DNA of 64,000 nucleotides from Enoplolaimus lenunculus. Its lineage: Eukaryota; Nematoda; Enoplea; Enoplida; Thoracostomopsidae. The position numbers were made by a program, and so were the translations under genes. The stretch is taken from the NCBI GenBank assembly GCA_030248215.1, contig JASANG010003910.1:310001-374000 (forward strand), read 5' to 3'. The notes under the pieces are model-generated. The model had not been told where the DNA came from. It did not search any database and saw nothing but the letters and a program-made list of their open reading frames with translations. Positions 24,789 to 36,314 of the stretch are shown piece after piece. How positions within the stretch are numbered: the stretch's first letter is position 1; the number at the start of each line of letters is the position of its first letter.

Positions 24789-24860
24789 GACCACGTGGTG
24801 TAGTGGTAGCATGCTTGGCTCGAGAGCAAGAGGGCCGAGGTTCGATTCCCGGCGTGGTCA
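24789..24860 (+). tRNA. tRNA-like sequence (pseudo-tRNA or SINE head), anticodon loop CTCGAGA
   Basis: A 72-nt cloverleaf can be drawn: perfect 7-bp acceptor (GACCACG/CGTGGTC), D-arm GTGT/GCAT with AGTGGTA, T-loop TTCGATT, and box A and box B for polymerase III. There are mismatches in the anticodon stem (one) and T-stem (two). The loop would give anticodon CGA (Ser), yet there is no long variable arm as serine tRNAs require, and the body looks like tRNA-Gly/Glu. It is best read as a degenerate tRNA or SINE head. Confidence 0.6.
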
Positions 24861-25088
24861 TTAACTTTGGCAAAAACTTCAAACAGGGGTCGTGCAGACC
24901 GTATAGTACCAACAAGCTATGTCTGTCAGCCTAGGTAGGAGTCGGGTATTACACGATGAAGTACCTGAATACATAGCACACATACAAAAAGTCAGACGTA
25001 ATACGCATTGCATAATAGCTACACACTACACAGCGTAGTATACCAGTAAACAACGCATATAATAGCTAGTACAAGTAGTTGATGCAGT

Positions 25089-25162
25089 GCCGCGATAGCC
25101 CAGTTGGTAAGAGCAGCGGCTGGGTTATCCGAGGGTCGCTGGTTCGAATCCAGCTGTGGTTA
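25089..25162 (+). ncRNA. tRNA-derived SINE head
   Basis: Box A TAGCCCAGTTGG and box B GGTTCGAATCC are intact and the T-stem (GCTGG/CCAGC) pairs, but acceptor and anticodon arms do not. A non-tRNA body follows (aactactttccaactaac, acttt-agccaaggcaagg). It lies 230 bp downstream of the first tRNA-like sequence. Confidence 0.7.
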
Positions 25163-26017
25163 ATTGTTCCAACTACTTTCCAACTAACACAAACACATAA
25201 AGCTTCCGACTTTAGCCAAGGCAAGGCTACTGCTAAAAAGAAGGTAGCTAAAGTGGGTAATGTTTTTGGTTCTAATCTAGAAATAAAGAGCAATGGCAGG
25301 GCCAACTGCGGGCCGCGGGTACGAATGTTTTCGCTTTCTTGAATCCAACTTTGCGCTTACAGCCATGTCGTGAGATTACATTTCATTTATATGCGTGTAG
25401 TTCTAGTGTATTAAAATGTGTTTAGAAATAATTATAACACATCATGTAATCGAGATGGCAGTCCTGCAGACATGAGTCTTTTGCTGTATGTGCCAACATG
25501 GCTGATTATTTTTGATTTGTGGTGCATAAAGCATGTCATAGTTCTAAACCGCGAACATAATTAAGCCTCTCTTGCGGTCATAGGTATTTCTCGGGCAGAG
25601 CACTTCATAAATGATTGGAAGAACATTCGCAGGCATAGATTGGTATCACGTTGTCTTCTCTCGACAAAACTAAAGCTAGTTGTGTTGTTTTTTGGTGACT
25701 AGTTTTCTAGGTCAAGTTTTACTTGCGGGTTTCAACAAACATTACCTTTTCTTCACTTTGTTAATACATATACATAGTGGCGGGTTTCTGAAATCTTACT
25801 TAAGTATTTATTTACTTAATTTATACTTATGTAACTATTTAAATCGCCGACTTAATCAAACAGTTAACTTTTCAAGCAAAAACAAATAAACACGCCAAAT
25901 GTGAGCCATTATGACAACATACTAATAGTTTTGTTTTTTAAGAACACACCATGAGCCAACAATTTCAATTAGCTAAGGTTAGTTTGCCTGAACCGCTAAG
26001 GGAGTTTATTATTTTAG

Positions 26018-26117
26018 AACTGAAGGTGAAGGCCCAACTAACAGTGACGACCGAAGCAATGGCTCGACCGGGGATGCCGAACGATCTAGGCAGCTATTGC
26101 AGCGTTATCATCACCAG
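26018..26117 (+). CDS. UBE3A: UBE3A exon with AZUL N-terminal helix
   Basis: It ends [12 protein letters not shown] at donor gtgggc (26118), matching human KHLIERYYHQ. The frame is open back to a stop near 25990 but holds no ATG, so translation must begin in an upstream exon or the acceptor differs. The best acceptor is ttattattttag ending at 26017, which demands two bases from the previous exon. An ATG at 25951 followed by donor gttagt (25978) is nearby but gives the wrong phase. Confidence 0.72.
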
Positions 26118-29100
26118 GTGGGCTGAATCACTTCAATGGATAATTTATATAACTGTATGTATTAATGTACATCTAATGCCTTGATACTTGAGCATTGTTT
26201 TCGAACTATTCTTAAGTATAAAGCAAACGCAAATAGTTTCGTACCAGGTAGTTTGCCTTGCTTACTTGTTGCCTGGAGAATTTGTATCTAAATTTATAAC
26301 TTGTATTTCATACTTTTGTAATTGTAGATAAGATTAATTATACGATTAGGTGTGAATTTTGTTAAATGTTTTTAGTTTGTTCCATACTTAAAATTTCAGT
26401 GTTACTGTCGCATGTTTCTGATTTTAGCTCCTTTTATTTGTAGATGATTTTTTCAAGTGTTTTAGATTTTGGACGGTTGCGGTTCATCGGAATGTACTAA
26501 CGAGCATTGCGCTTCTGCCACAGCGGCACGCCGTCTGCGCGGTAGCAGTGACTTGAACGGAACAACTTTAACTGCGAGTGAAGCTGCGGCAAAAGCTTTA
26601 CAGTTGTATATGGATAAAGTCCCGTGCTGTGTCAGCGCCTCACAAGTTAATGCTGTAAGAAATCTGTTTTGATTGTTAAAGATATAATGTTCATTGACTA
26701 AGTTGTGTCTCTGGGAAAATAAATTTGTAAGGATATATAGCGTTATATAATAGAGAATATTGTTTATTTCAGGCACGTTTTAATTTTCAATTCTATCTCT
26801 CAGGCTTTGTTTTCAGACCTGAAGCTTTACCCAATTTGGTTAAAATTCGGAAAAAACTTAGCCTTGAACTGCAAGCAACATTTAAGAGCTTTGATTAAAG
26901 ATGATAGTCAAACAAGTTGTAGTCAATTTACCTGACATAGCGAGCAACCAATCTGAAGTTTTAGGAGAAATAGCTAAAGAACTGGCTGTTAGGTTATTAG
27001 TTGGCAGTTATCGAATCGTTATATTCAGCTTTTTCGTTTTAGGCAGCCGATATGCATAGATCTTCTCAAGATACTAACAATAGACATGGGATGTACAGTG
27101 CTACCAATGCAAACTTATCTCGAAACAACACAAACAACGGCTCCAATAGCACCAATAGCAGCTATTCGCGACCTCGCGGTAATGGCGGCAATAATGTACG
27201 CTCATCTCGTGGTTCTAATTTGTCAAACTCAAGTGCCATTGCTTTTCTGGGCTCAGATTCAGTCCCAAGCGGCACAACTAATTTGAATCAAACGTATTAT
27301 ACTGCTAGGCATAACAGTGACTATCTTGTAAACGATGAATATCTACAGATACCAGCGAGAACTCAGCAATCATCTACTGAACCGGCTATCAGCGACGGAA
27401 GGCATTCAGGTGGAATAGGGTCGGAAAATGTTCGACTTAGCTCTTTCAGAGGTAGCGATAGTGGAGGGTCGCGCTCTACGTTCTCTTCCGGATCAAATGA
27501 ATGGGGTGCAAGAGCAAAAACTGTACGAAAACGTGTCGTTCCACAGGACGCAAACGATAAATCAAATCACGAACAATTTGGAACTAACGGTTCAAGCAGT
27601 GGGGATAAACATACTCGCGCCGATGGGACAGACGAAAACACAGATGGCAAATCTGCTGGAATGAAAGACCTTGCTTCGGACGCACGTAAAGGTTGGAGAT
27701 TACATTGAGTTGTTCGTGCCATTTTAAATTAGCAGTTTGTTATATTTTATTTACATAACATTCCGAACGTTTATAAAAATGATAAACAGGAGCGGCTGAA
27801 GCGATTTTGATAAACTTTTTTTGTTTGAAAGCCAATTATCCTGGGGTGTTAACCTCGCATTGGGGTTTTAAAATTTTAAGCCGTTTGTTAGCTCCAGGCT
27901 AAATTGCATAATTAATTAAGCCTAAATTAGGACTTTCCACAATATTTCACTAATTATTACAGTTAGAAGCAATCTAATTTTATCAGTAAAGGGTTTTTGG
28001 GTGCGAGGAATTGCGTAGACTGTTTACAAACCTCCAAAATCGTTACTTCAGCAGTTAGCTAATAGATAATTGGCATATTAGCGTAGTTTGTAAACCTAAA
28101 TTAGGACTTTTTACAATATTTCACTAATTATTAAGGTTAAAAGCAATATAATTTCAGCACTAAAGAGTTTTTAAGTGCGTTGAATTTGAATAAATTGTTT
28201 ACAAACATCCAAAACCAATAATTGAATAGTTAGCTAATAGCTAATTTGCATATTAGCTTAATTGACAAGACAAAATTAGGACTTTTTAAATTATTCCAAT
28301 AATTATTAGGGTGGCTGAAGGGTTTTTGGGTGCGAGTAATCTGAGGAAATTGCTTAAAAACCTCCAAAACCGATAAATGAATAGTTAGCTAATAACTAAT
28401 TTGCATATTACCTTAATTGCTTACGTGTGTTCGATCTTCGCTCAATAAATGTAGTCCCACCACGACTGGTTGTCTATGTGTCTATGTTGTCCCTTCGTAT
28501 AATTAGATTCGCGTATAAGCATTGATTGTTTAGTTAATTTTTTTAGTGTATGTCTTTTTAGACGAAGGTTTCTTGGCGGATTCTCCATCCCCTCCTGTAA
28601 AGTTCTTAACTGAAGACAGCGTAATGGGATTAATCGATAAATGCACTGTGTCCGGTGATTTTGCTCCTATACGTAGACTAATCGGCGAGGTCTTTTGTAG
28701 TCCAGAAAGTCTTATTCAGAGCTTTCGGTATGTGTTACAGAAGTAAGAAAACACAGTACACACGTATATGGTCTTTGAAGAGATCTGCCATCATCTGGCA
28801 TACATAACTTAATTTTGAAAGTTTTATGATTTATACATACATTTATTAATTTTTTCTTGGCTTAATGGATATGCAAAAAGAAGTCCGTTGCAGCAGCACA
28901 CATCGACATTGGTAGGGCGTTATATTTTGCTTCTTGACGTTAAGAATTGAAATGTGTTTTGTAGCTGTATTAAAACTGTTTGAACTTGTTTGCTGTAAAA
29001 ATGCTGAAATAGGGGAACACAGAAGTCTTGTACGCATCACTTTCAATAAGATTAATAATTTATTGTATTTGATTTTTAAGAAAACCAAAAAACGACTGTA

Positions 29101-32100
29101 ATCAAATGTTTTTATCACGCGATAACGATAAAGATGTTGATGAACGTTGCAATAGTGACATTGTGTCGCATGAAAGTAGCAAAAATGCGCAAATTGATGC
29201 CACAAACTCAATATTAAACCGTACATCTCGTTCACAAAGCAGTAGTACTAAGAATCGCAGTTTAGAATCAAAAACGATTAGCGTATCAATTGATATGGCA
29301 GCTGTTCGTCGTACCGTTGGCGCGTTATTTGCAATACCGGGTCAACCGTTTGCACATGCGCTCGCAAATGCTGCGCTATATTTAAGCGAAAACTCAGAGC
29401 TTGATCTTAAATATCAGTCGGCGTACCAACGAAATTCGGACTATTTGAATATTTTCGTGATATTGATGGAATTGCCTATTTTGGAAGCTTCTGAATACTT
29501 TAGCACTGCGTTTCCAACGTTTGTTAAAGCACTAGCTCAGTTACCACTGCATGGTGCGGCACGGTTGGTACGGTTGTGGGCTCAAGATCCCATGAATGTG
29601 CTGCTTGCCAAGCTACACGCTGCACAACATTTGCTTACTATGACCATTGCGACATCGAATTTCAGTCGACATTCGCCAATGCAAGAAAATGCAATTGTTA
29701 TTGCAGCTGCAAAATTGCTTCGTATCATTTATTACGCTTCTGTTTATAGTACAGTGGCGAAAGAACGCAATACAGAACTGAAATATGCAGATTTAGGATT
29801 ACTTAAAGACGATACGGTCGAAACTGCTGACACGAACGGTGATAGTTTTGCATTTTTCCCTTGGCGGACATCTGGTTCAGGAAATGACGCAGCTAGTTCG
29901 CCAGCGTTTCCTAGGTTCACAAGTCACGACTTTTATGACAGCGAAGATGACGGTGATGATATAGGAGACGATACTACATATGATTTTGCAGATTCAGACC
30001 AGCGGAGTAGAGAATTCGATGGTAAGTATTTTGAAATTTTTAGTATTGATAAATTTTTGTGTTGAGATAGTTAAATATTAGTGAAAATTTCAAATGGCTG
30101 TATTATTTTGAAATTTAAAAATAAGTTTAGCATGTTTTCTAAGTACTTTAAAGTTTAGCATTGACTTACTATATTGTGTGCCAGGTACATATAGTTGTCA
30201 AAATTTGTGTTCAACGAATAGTTAAAATTAGTCACTGTTAAGTGGTTCTGAGATATGTTTATGTTTCGGATTTTGGCAATTTCTTATTAAGGTTGCTAGT
30301 TTCGGTTTTAACAACACAGTATACAATGTACGCAGAAACTGTTGATAACGCATGATTTATAGGTATTGTTGAAGTTAATTACTTTACTTGGTAAAAAGGT
30401 TCAGGTGATGTACAACAGCTCTGTACAACAGTAGTCTGTATTTATTGAAGATAAATATGCGTAAACTAGTAAAAATATGAAGCCAATTTGTAAGTGTTCT
30501 ACGTTTGAAGGTACTTGATATTTTTTAAATATTTATACTTAAGAGTCAGAGTTCAATGTTCTTGCGCCTTCTACGTCTACAGCATCAGCCGCCGCAACAG
30601 GTGGGGGCAATCGAAGACGTAACAATCATTCGCAGTCTAGCGGAGGCCCCGATAGTAGCCGGACTGGAAAAACCAATGGTGCTGACTCTAATAGCACTAA
30701 ACGTCGAAAAGGGCGGCGTTCAATGGACCAACTTGGTTCGTTTCTTGGCATCGCAGCTGGTGATATACGCGGGTCAACGATACCGTTTGAAGAATTCTAT
30801 AATGAAATTTTGTCTGAAAGCGTGGATATGGAAACCGATTACGTCAATTATAAAGTAATTATTAATGGATTTTAGGCAGGCAGCAAACGGACACCTGTCC
30901 CGGTAGAAATTCACTATTTAGCTCCGGCGTCCGAATTAATATCCGGCCGATCCCTATTTCTGGGTAAGGTACCTTTAAATCGGAATACAGACTACGATGT
31001 CAGCAATTGTGTTGTGTACTGTTGTTGGTCAGAGTTGGTTCGCAGGTTTCCCTGAACATTCATGTTTATGCAGAACTTCTTAAACAGCAAACTAGCGGAG
31101 CAAAATTTGAATTAATCCAATATTTTTTTGTGTTGCACAACTGTTCAAGTTTGGGTCGACGCTGCCGCAACTGAAAGGCACAAAAAATGTTCAACTTTAG
31201 AGCACCTCTGTCTCAAATATTTATTGATACTTAATTATTTTTAGTCTTATTCTGTTGATTACGATAAATTGTTGGTTTGCTGAAAACTGGATATGATAAT
31301 GGTGAAATTGACTTTAGGAAGTTTGTAAGGCATCCTTGGCTTGCGAGTCCCAGTGGTTTGGAAGTGATGTGATGAGTTAAATTTACTGTGAAGCTAGAGC
31401 TGATATTCTGAAAACACAAAAAACAATGAAAAAATAAACTGCGAAAACGGCATTAGAAAATTTTTTTCCGTGATGGCCAAAATTTAATCGAGAACGAGAT
31501 TTTCATTGCTGGTCTCGGTAGTCAGCTTTCGATGTCGATTTTCAACTTAAACCCACCGTCTATGGTCTGTGTTAAGGTTAAGAGATTTGTGTATGGAAAT
31601 ATGCTTATGCATGTGATTAACTGATTTATTTTAATTTTAGTCTCAAATTGACGAAAAATTTTCGTTTCTTCGTTGTGCGCCGTTTTTGCTCACTGTTGGC
31701 TGTAAGGTTCAAGGACTGTGGTATGACAATCGCATTCGCATGTTTTCCGAACGTCGAACCGCTGTGTTGAATTCACTAATTGAAGGTGCCCCACATCAGC
31801 CGTATTTAAAAATACACGTGCGTCGAGACAGTGTTGTACAAGATGCATTGTTTGAGGTTTGTTCTTTTGTGTTGGGTGAAATATTAAATACAAGTTGCCA
31901 GTTATATCAAAAGCCATAAACATGCTTTTGCGCTTCTCATTTTCAGTTGCCCTAGTTGGGCATATTTTCTAGTACGTATTTTGAGCATTCCAGTTTTAGC
32001 AATATAAATAGATATATACGTACTTAGACATCTCACAAGCAGTCTTTATTTACCTTGCGACGGTATAAACAGCAAAAATATTAGTTGTAAAATTAATGTG

Positions 32101-35100
32101 TCCTGCGCTTGTGATTCATGTGTTTGGTTTTCATTTTGTTTCTTTCCTAGAGTAGGGGCGGAAACCTGATACTGGCTATGGGTTCATTTGCCTTTTTGGG
32201 GTAGTTCGTGCTTGTTATTAGATGGGGAAGAACGGAGATGGTTGGATCGTTCTGATGGATTAAACATCAATTTATTACCTCTTTTGGTTACGTTTATGTT
32301 CCCGTAATAAATGAGTTACATTGAGCCTGGTTCAAACTAAGCCTGCTAGTTTGTAATAATAGAACTCCGCTTTTATTTGCTGCGGCCATCTACATCAAAA
32401 AAACTGTAAGCTTAGCTCTTTCCAACCTCATATTCCCCTTTACTTTTAGCTCCTATATTTAAGTTCTAGTAGCCGTGGCCACACTCGCCGCAGCATCATA
32501 ATATGGGAATTTTATCGACATACTATGTCCTCTCAGATATGGTTTGATTTTAGCTCGAGCTAATCGCAGCCGAAGCTCCGTCCGACCTAAAAAAGCAGCT
32601 GTACGTCGAATTTGAGGGCGAAGCTGGTGTTGATGAAGGCGGATTGTCGAAAGAATTTTATCAAATGGTCACAGAGCACTTATTTAATCCGGATTATGGT
32701 AGGTCAATAAGTTCTGAATATGGAAGTTTAAATGTAGTGTTTGACCGCTCGCTTTCGGGTTTTAATTCTACGGTCAAACCAACGGTTTCTTTTTTCTTGT
32801 GAGTGATGCAAGTGTTATTAAATTGCCTTAGTTTCGAGCTCAGGCTGCCAGCCACACTGCAGTTAGTGTTTTGTTACACAATGTCTATCATAATTTGTTT
32901 GGAATAAGAGTTTGGATTGGTAACCGCGTGTCCGAGCGTTTAATCTTATATGGATGGTTTGCCGCATTAAGCAGTTGAACGACAGCATCGATCGAGTTAT
33001 GATATTATTGCAGTTTTCTACTGCTTCATGCAGTTCTGCATAGATTATATTGTGAATAGTAAATTAGCCTAAAATGAAGTTAAACCGTGTATTAAAACTA
33101 AGCCTTAAAGTGAATGGGGGGAAAGTGTACAGGAGGTGTTATGTATGATTATGTATTTGTGTTAATTTGCAAACAAATACTTGTGATTTGAAGGTATGTG
33201 GGTGTATTACGAAACGTCTCAACTCTACTGGTTTAGTCCACAGCGTATTGTACCTCGTGGCGAATACAACCTTGTCGGACTTCTATTTGGGCTAGCGATA
33301 TACAACAGCATCATCTTTGATGTCAAATTTCCTATGGTGCTGTACAGAAAATTGGCTGGAAAACGTGGAATTTTGTCGGACCTCAGTGATGTCGATCCAG
33401 TATGGTTATACGATACGCAATAGTGACACGGGCATAGCAAGGGGTTGTCCAGAGGTTTTTATAAACTTTTCAGTTGGTAACAGAGCAAAAAAGCAAAAAT
33501 CTAGTGCAAGCCTGATAGTTTTGATAGTCATGGTAGGATAGTTTTAATAGTCGTGATACATGGCACCTTTTGAAGAGTAAATGTTTATATCATGTCCTGT
33601 AATGTTTGCGGCACTTTCCATGTCGATTTTGTAGTGGGTTCATGTTTTATTATGTTGCATAGTAAATACTCACGAATTTTACATTTATTTTATGAGACCC
33701 GTGAAATATAGTTACACCAATCACACGATTAACGTGTTAAGCTAAAATTGTTTTTATATAATTATGGTTATTAATATATGTAATTAATATAGGTGTTGTA
33801 CAGTAGCCTCATGGACGTTCTTTCATACGAAAACGACGATGTAGAAGATGTGTTTTGCCTAACGCATCGAGTTTCGTATCGGGATGTATTTGGTCACATT
33901 CAGACTCATGACCTTAAAGAGGGTGGCGAAGATATTCCGGTCACAAAGGATAATCGTGAAGTAATCACCAGAGCGGTTTTAAATGATTTTATTTTGCAGA
34001 AAATTGTTGTGTTTTGTTCATCGTAAACAAGTTGTACACTTCACGACAGATTTCGAATTTTTTAGATTATGGCGTCTTAGGGATAGGGTTAACAGGGATG
34101 GGAGTCTCGGTCTCGGCAAGTCTCGGTATTTAACATGTCTCGGCATTGCTGTTTTGAGTCTCGGTGGTTTGGAACCGATACCAGAAATCTAGGATTCAGC
34201 AAATGTATGACTGTATTGCTGAAGTAAGTGATGACACATGAATATAATTTTTCTGTAAAATTATGAAATTTTGGTACCTGCTCCGGACCCGGCTCCGGCA
34301 CCGGTAAAATTTTTGCATCAAAATGTACCATTTTAAACTTGTATACCGATCTGGTATCTTGCATTTTATTTTTATATTTTTGTAAGTCACGGTTGCAATG
34401 TAGTGATGGGACCAGAACAAGAGCAGTGAGCACTTGTCTGTGACCATTTTGTAACCATATCGTATGAATAGATTTCAAGTTCGGCCGATTTTGATTTTAT
34501 TCATTAATAGTTTTTAACCAAACTGTGTTCGTTTTAAAATTTCCAGGAATTTGCTACATTGTACGCGGATTTTCTACTTAATGTGGTTGTCCAAGAACAG
34601 TTTGAATCTTTTCGTAAAGGTTTCGCTATGGTGACTAGCGAGAGTCCTCTGCAGTGGCTATTTCGTCCAGAAGAAGTGGAGCAGCTAGTATGCGGAAGCC
34701 CGGTTAGTACAACGTCAGTCGTGAATAGGTGCAGTGGCAGCCTCTGATCTGTTGTCGTAGACGGACCAGAAGCTTAGCCCTTCGGAAAAAATTTGGTCCT
34801 TCACTAATAAAGTGTCGTCTCACATAAAAGTCTTGTGAAATCATCCGCTTGTTCTTCCTAAATTAGTATCGACCGCAGCATGTTGAGCAGGTACGAGCAT
34901 GTTCAACTTTGTTTTTCGTTTGAACTTACTACATATAAACAGTACATAGTCAACCGTAAGAAAACGTTTGCAATTCGAGAGTATTTTAGCATTTGGATTT
35001 CAACGCTTTGGAAAGCGCAACCAGTTACGATAATGGATTTGATTCCGATCATCAAGTTATAAAGTAAAATTTTTCTCTAATTTGTTTCTAACTTTAAATA

Positions 35101-36314
35101 TCTCAGCCTAACTTTTGACGGTTTATTTTTCCGCAACAAAGAAACTATAGTTCGATCGCATTTTCTTAAATATCATTGTAATCGTTCCTTAGTTTGTATG
35201 CAATACTTATAGTGATTCTCAATAGCCTCCATACTCTATTTCCCGTGTTTGTCGCAATCTCTGTTTCTCTATCTATTAACAAGCTCGGTGATTAAATAAA
35301 ACTATTTTAGATGGTTCTGGGAAATTGTTCACGCGATGTCCGAAGACGAAAAACGACATCTGTTGCAGTTTTCTACAGGAAGTGATCGCGTACCTGTGGG
35401 CGGGTTGGCAAATATGAAGTTTATAATCGCTCGGAACGGATCAGATTCGGACAGGTTGGTTTTTGCCCCCATGTATAGCTGAAAGGCAGGCAGTTTTTCT
35501 CGGGACTGCAGTAGAGTATAAGCTTAAGCTCTTGCCGCGTTTACAAGCGATCGAAAATTTACTACTAGTACTATTACTAGTACTGCAACGCAACTGCGGC
35601 GGCGGTCACAGTTTTTGTCACAGTAAAAGCGAAGAGTTTACATCATTGGGGCGATCGATAAAGTCGCGGTTTCTGAAGCAGGGTGCGACCGAAAACGGAT
35701 ACGGATAGTGAATTTTATACGTCAACTGAAACTGAATATTCACCGTTGGAGCATCTAACTTGTGCATTGTTTGAATTATTTAAGTCACGCGAAGTATATG
35801 TTTAGTGATATTGGAATTAATTGTTTGTTTTAATTCATAAGTTTTACTTCAGTGTATCAAAACTTTATCTTGTTGATTTGCCCATAAATGTAATCACAGT
35901 AAGATGTTAGATACGCTTACTTGCAAAAGTAGTTTTTTGAAATGTGTGCTTACCACTGTAAATATATGCCATCGGTCCTATATGTTTATGCCGCATAAAG
36001 GAACCGTATACTGATAACCGGCTTTTCTCGGACATTAAACCGTATCCGGATATCCGGTCGGTCGCATTCTGTTCGAAAGCGGTCGTGATTCACTTAACTC
36101 TGTCCGCGACTGTACTTTATTTAAATAGGAGTATTGCTTAAGGCGTGTATCATTCCAAATAATATTATGTAACATTTGTGGTTTCTGTTACAGGCTTCCT
36201 ACTGCTCATACGTGCTTCAATATCCTTCTGGTTCCTGAATATTCGTCAAAAGAGAAGCTTAAAGATCGACTGTTGAAAGCAATATTCAATTCTAAAGGAT
36301 TTGGTCTCATGTGA
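26018..36314 (+). CDS. UBE3A: UBE3A/E6AP HECT E3 ubiquitin ligase, 14 exons found, 5' exon unresolved
   Basis: Fourteen exons join in phase to about 1,202 residues ending KGFGLM (human KGFGML). In order: AZUL zinc-binding domain (about residues 20-95; Cys of [11 protein letters not shown] plus a later CC), a 214-residue Asn/Ser/Gly-rich insert, E6AP-specific helical region (about 312-790), and HECT domain (about 845-1202). HECT landmarks are [49 protein letters not shown] and the catalytic Cys of HTCFN (codon 36213-36215), 33 residues from the end exactly as in human UBE3A. UBE3A accepts ubiquitin from an E2 on this Cys and passes it to substrates in cytosol and nucleus; AZUL docks it on the proteasome. 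It is longer than the human protein (852-875 aa), mainly through the insert. Orthology is firm; only the extreme N-terminus is uncertain. Confidence 0.95.
26466..26654 (+). CDS. UBE3A: UBE3A exon: AZUL zinc-binding core
   Basis: It runs from acceptor gtgttttag to donor gtaaga, phase 0/0, 63 codons. [18 protein letters not shown] aligns with human LTEGCGNEACTNEFCASC. All four zinc-ligand cysteines are present (three in this motif, the fourth in VPCC). Confidence 0.93.
27043..27685 (+). CDS. UBE3A: UBE3A exon: Asn/Ser-rich insert
   Basis: Acceptor tcgttttag (27034-27042) follows the AZUL exon in phase 0 and the frame stays open for 214 codons. The product is almost all Asn, Ser, Gly, Thr and Arg and looks disordered. 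Human UBE3A has only a short linker here. Two donors fit the next exon's phase (27686 gtaaag, 27692 gttgga). Inclusion rests on phase and open length, not on similarity; it could be alternatively spliced. Confidence 0.75.
27915..28430. repeat. Tandem repeat of about 175 bp, 3 units, inside a UBE3A intron
   Basis: CCTAAATTAGGACTTT recurs at 27921, 28095 and about 28270, each followed by TTCACTAATTATTA, GGGTTTTTGGGTGCGAG, TTTACAAACCTCCAAAA and AGTTAGCTAATAGCTAAT. It lies between the Asn/Ser-rich exon and the following exon. Confidence 0.88.
28547..28742 (+). CDS. UBE3A: UBE3A exon: start of E6AP-specific region
   Basis: [14 protein letters not shown]...[19 protein letters not shown] aligns with human YLTEEKVYEILELC...IRVIGRVFSSAEALVQSFR. 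The donor is gtaaga at 28743. An alternative acceptor 15 nt inside (28561) keeps the same phase. Confidence 0.9.
29081..30021 (+). CDS. UBE3A: UBE3A exon: E6AP helical region
   Basis: This is the longest exon (941 nt), between acceptor gatttttaag and donor gtaagt. [28 protein letters not shown] and LVRLWAQ align with human VSVDIDAIRRVYTRLL, PNYLNLFIIVME and LIRLWSK. It ends in an Asp-rich acidic stretch, where human UBE3A also has one. Confidence 0.93.
30544..30854 (+). CDS. UBE3A: UBE3A exon: linker into HECT
   Basis: The coding frame reads [14 protein letters not shown]...[18 protein letters not shown], matching human LIPFEEFINEPLNEVLEMD. The first 40 codons are Ser/Ala/Gly/Arg-rich. A second frame is also open across the exon but does not match the family. 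An alternative acceptor 6 nt downstream keeps phase. Confidence 0.88.
31440..31560 (-). repeat. GTCTCGG repeat fragment in UBE3A intron
   Basis: gatggccaaaatttaatcg, gagaacgagatttt and ggtctcggtagtcagc align with the 37600-37690 segment. Confidence 0.6.
31641..31856 (+). CDS. UBE3A: UBE3A HECT exon 1
   Basis: [12 protein letters not shown]...[14 protein letters not shown]...[14 protein letters not shown] matches human KFSFMTCPFIL...LYYDNRIRMYSERR...KVRRDHIIDDALV. Phase 0 in and out; acceptor ttaattttag, donor gtttgt. Confidence 0.95.
32554..32698 (+). CDS. UBE3A: UBE3A HECT exon 2
   Basis: It encodes [18 protein letters not shown] and [20 protein letters not shown], close to human. The donor is gtaggt at 32699. 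Confidence 0.95.
33194..33399 (+). CDS. UBE3A: UBE3A HECT exon 3
   Basis: It encodes [28 protein letters not shown] and [11 protein letters not shown] of the E2-binding N-lobe. The donor gtatgg (33400) is chosen because it continues DP|VLYSSL across the intron as in human HPVLYQSL. Confidence 0.94.
33793..33960 (+). CDS. UBE3A: UBE3A HECT exon 4
   Basis: [19 protein letters not shown]...[17 protein letters not shown] matches human VLYQSLKDLLEYEGNVEDD...DLKENGDKIPITNENRK. Phase 0 in and out. Confidence 0.95.
34093..34400 (+). repeat. GTCTCGG-rich interspersed repeat with CAGGGATGGG end, in UBE3A intron
   Basis: It starts CAGGGATGGGAGTCTCGG, continues with GTCTCGG repeats and GGTGGTTTGGAACCGA, then a second module with GGTACC, CTCCGG and TATACCGATCTGGTAT. 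The CAGGG end suggests a hAT origin; no matching right end was found. Confidence 0.7.
34547..34702 (+). CDS. UBE3A: UBE3A HECT exon 5
   Basis: It encodes [28 protein letters not shown] and [13 protein letters not shown]. Acceptor ttttaaaatttccag, donor gttagt. Confidence 0.95.
34990..35063 (+). CDS. UBE3A: UBE3A HECT exon 6 (short)
   Basis: This 74-nt exon, easily missed, encodes [20 protein letters not shown], matching human [20 protein letters not shown]. Acceptor gagtattttag, donor gtaaaa; phases 0 in and 2 out agree with both neighbours. Confidence 0.92.
35311..35454 (+). CDS. UBE3A: UBE3A HECT exon 7
   Basis: It encodes [20 protein letters not shown] and [19 protein letters not shown], the C-lobe start. 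Acceptor actattttag, donor gttggt. Confidence 0.95.
36194..36314 (+). CDS. UBE3A: UBE3A HECT last exon with catalytic cysteine
   Basis: [20 protein letters not shown]...KGFGLM then TGA at 36312-36314. The thioester Cys is at 36213-36215. Confidence 0.96.

Noticed and set aside
24789-24860. Functional tRNA-Ser
   Set aside because: No long variable arm and mismatches in the anticodon and T stems.
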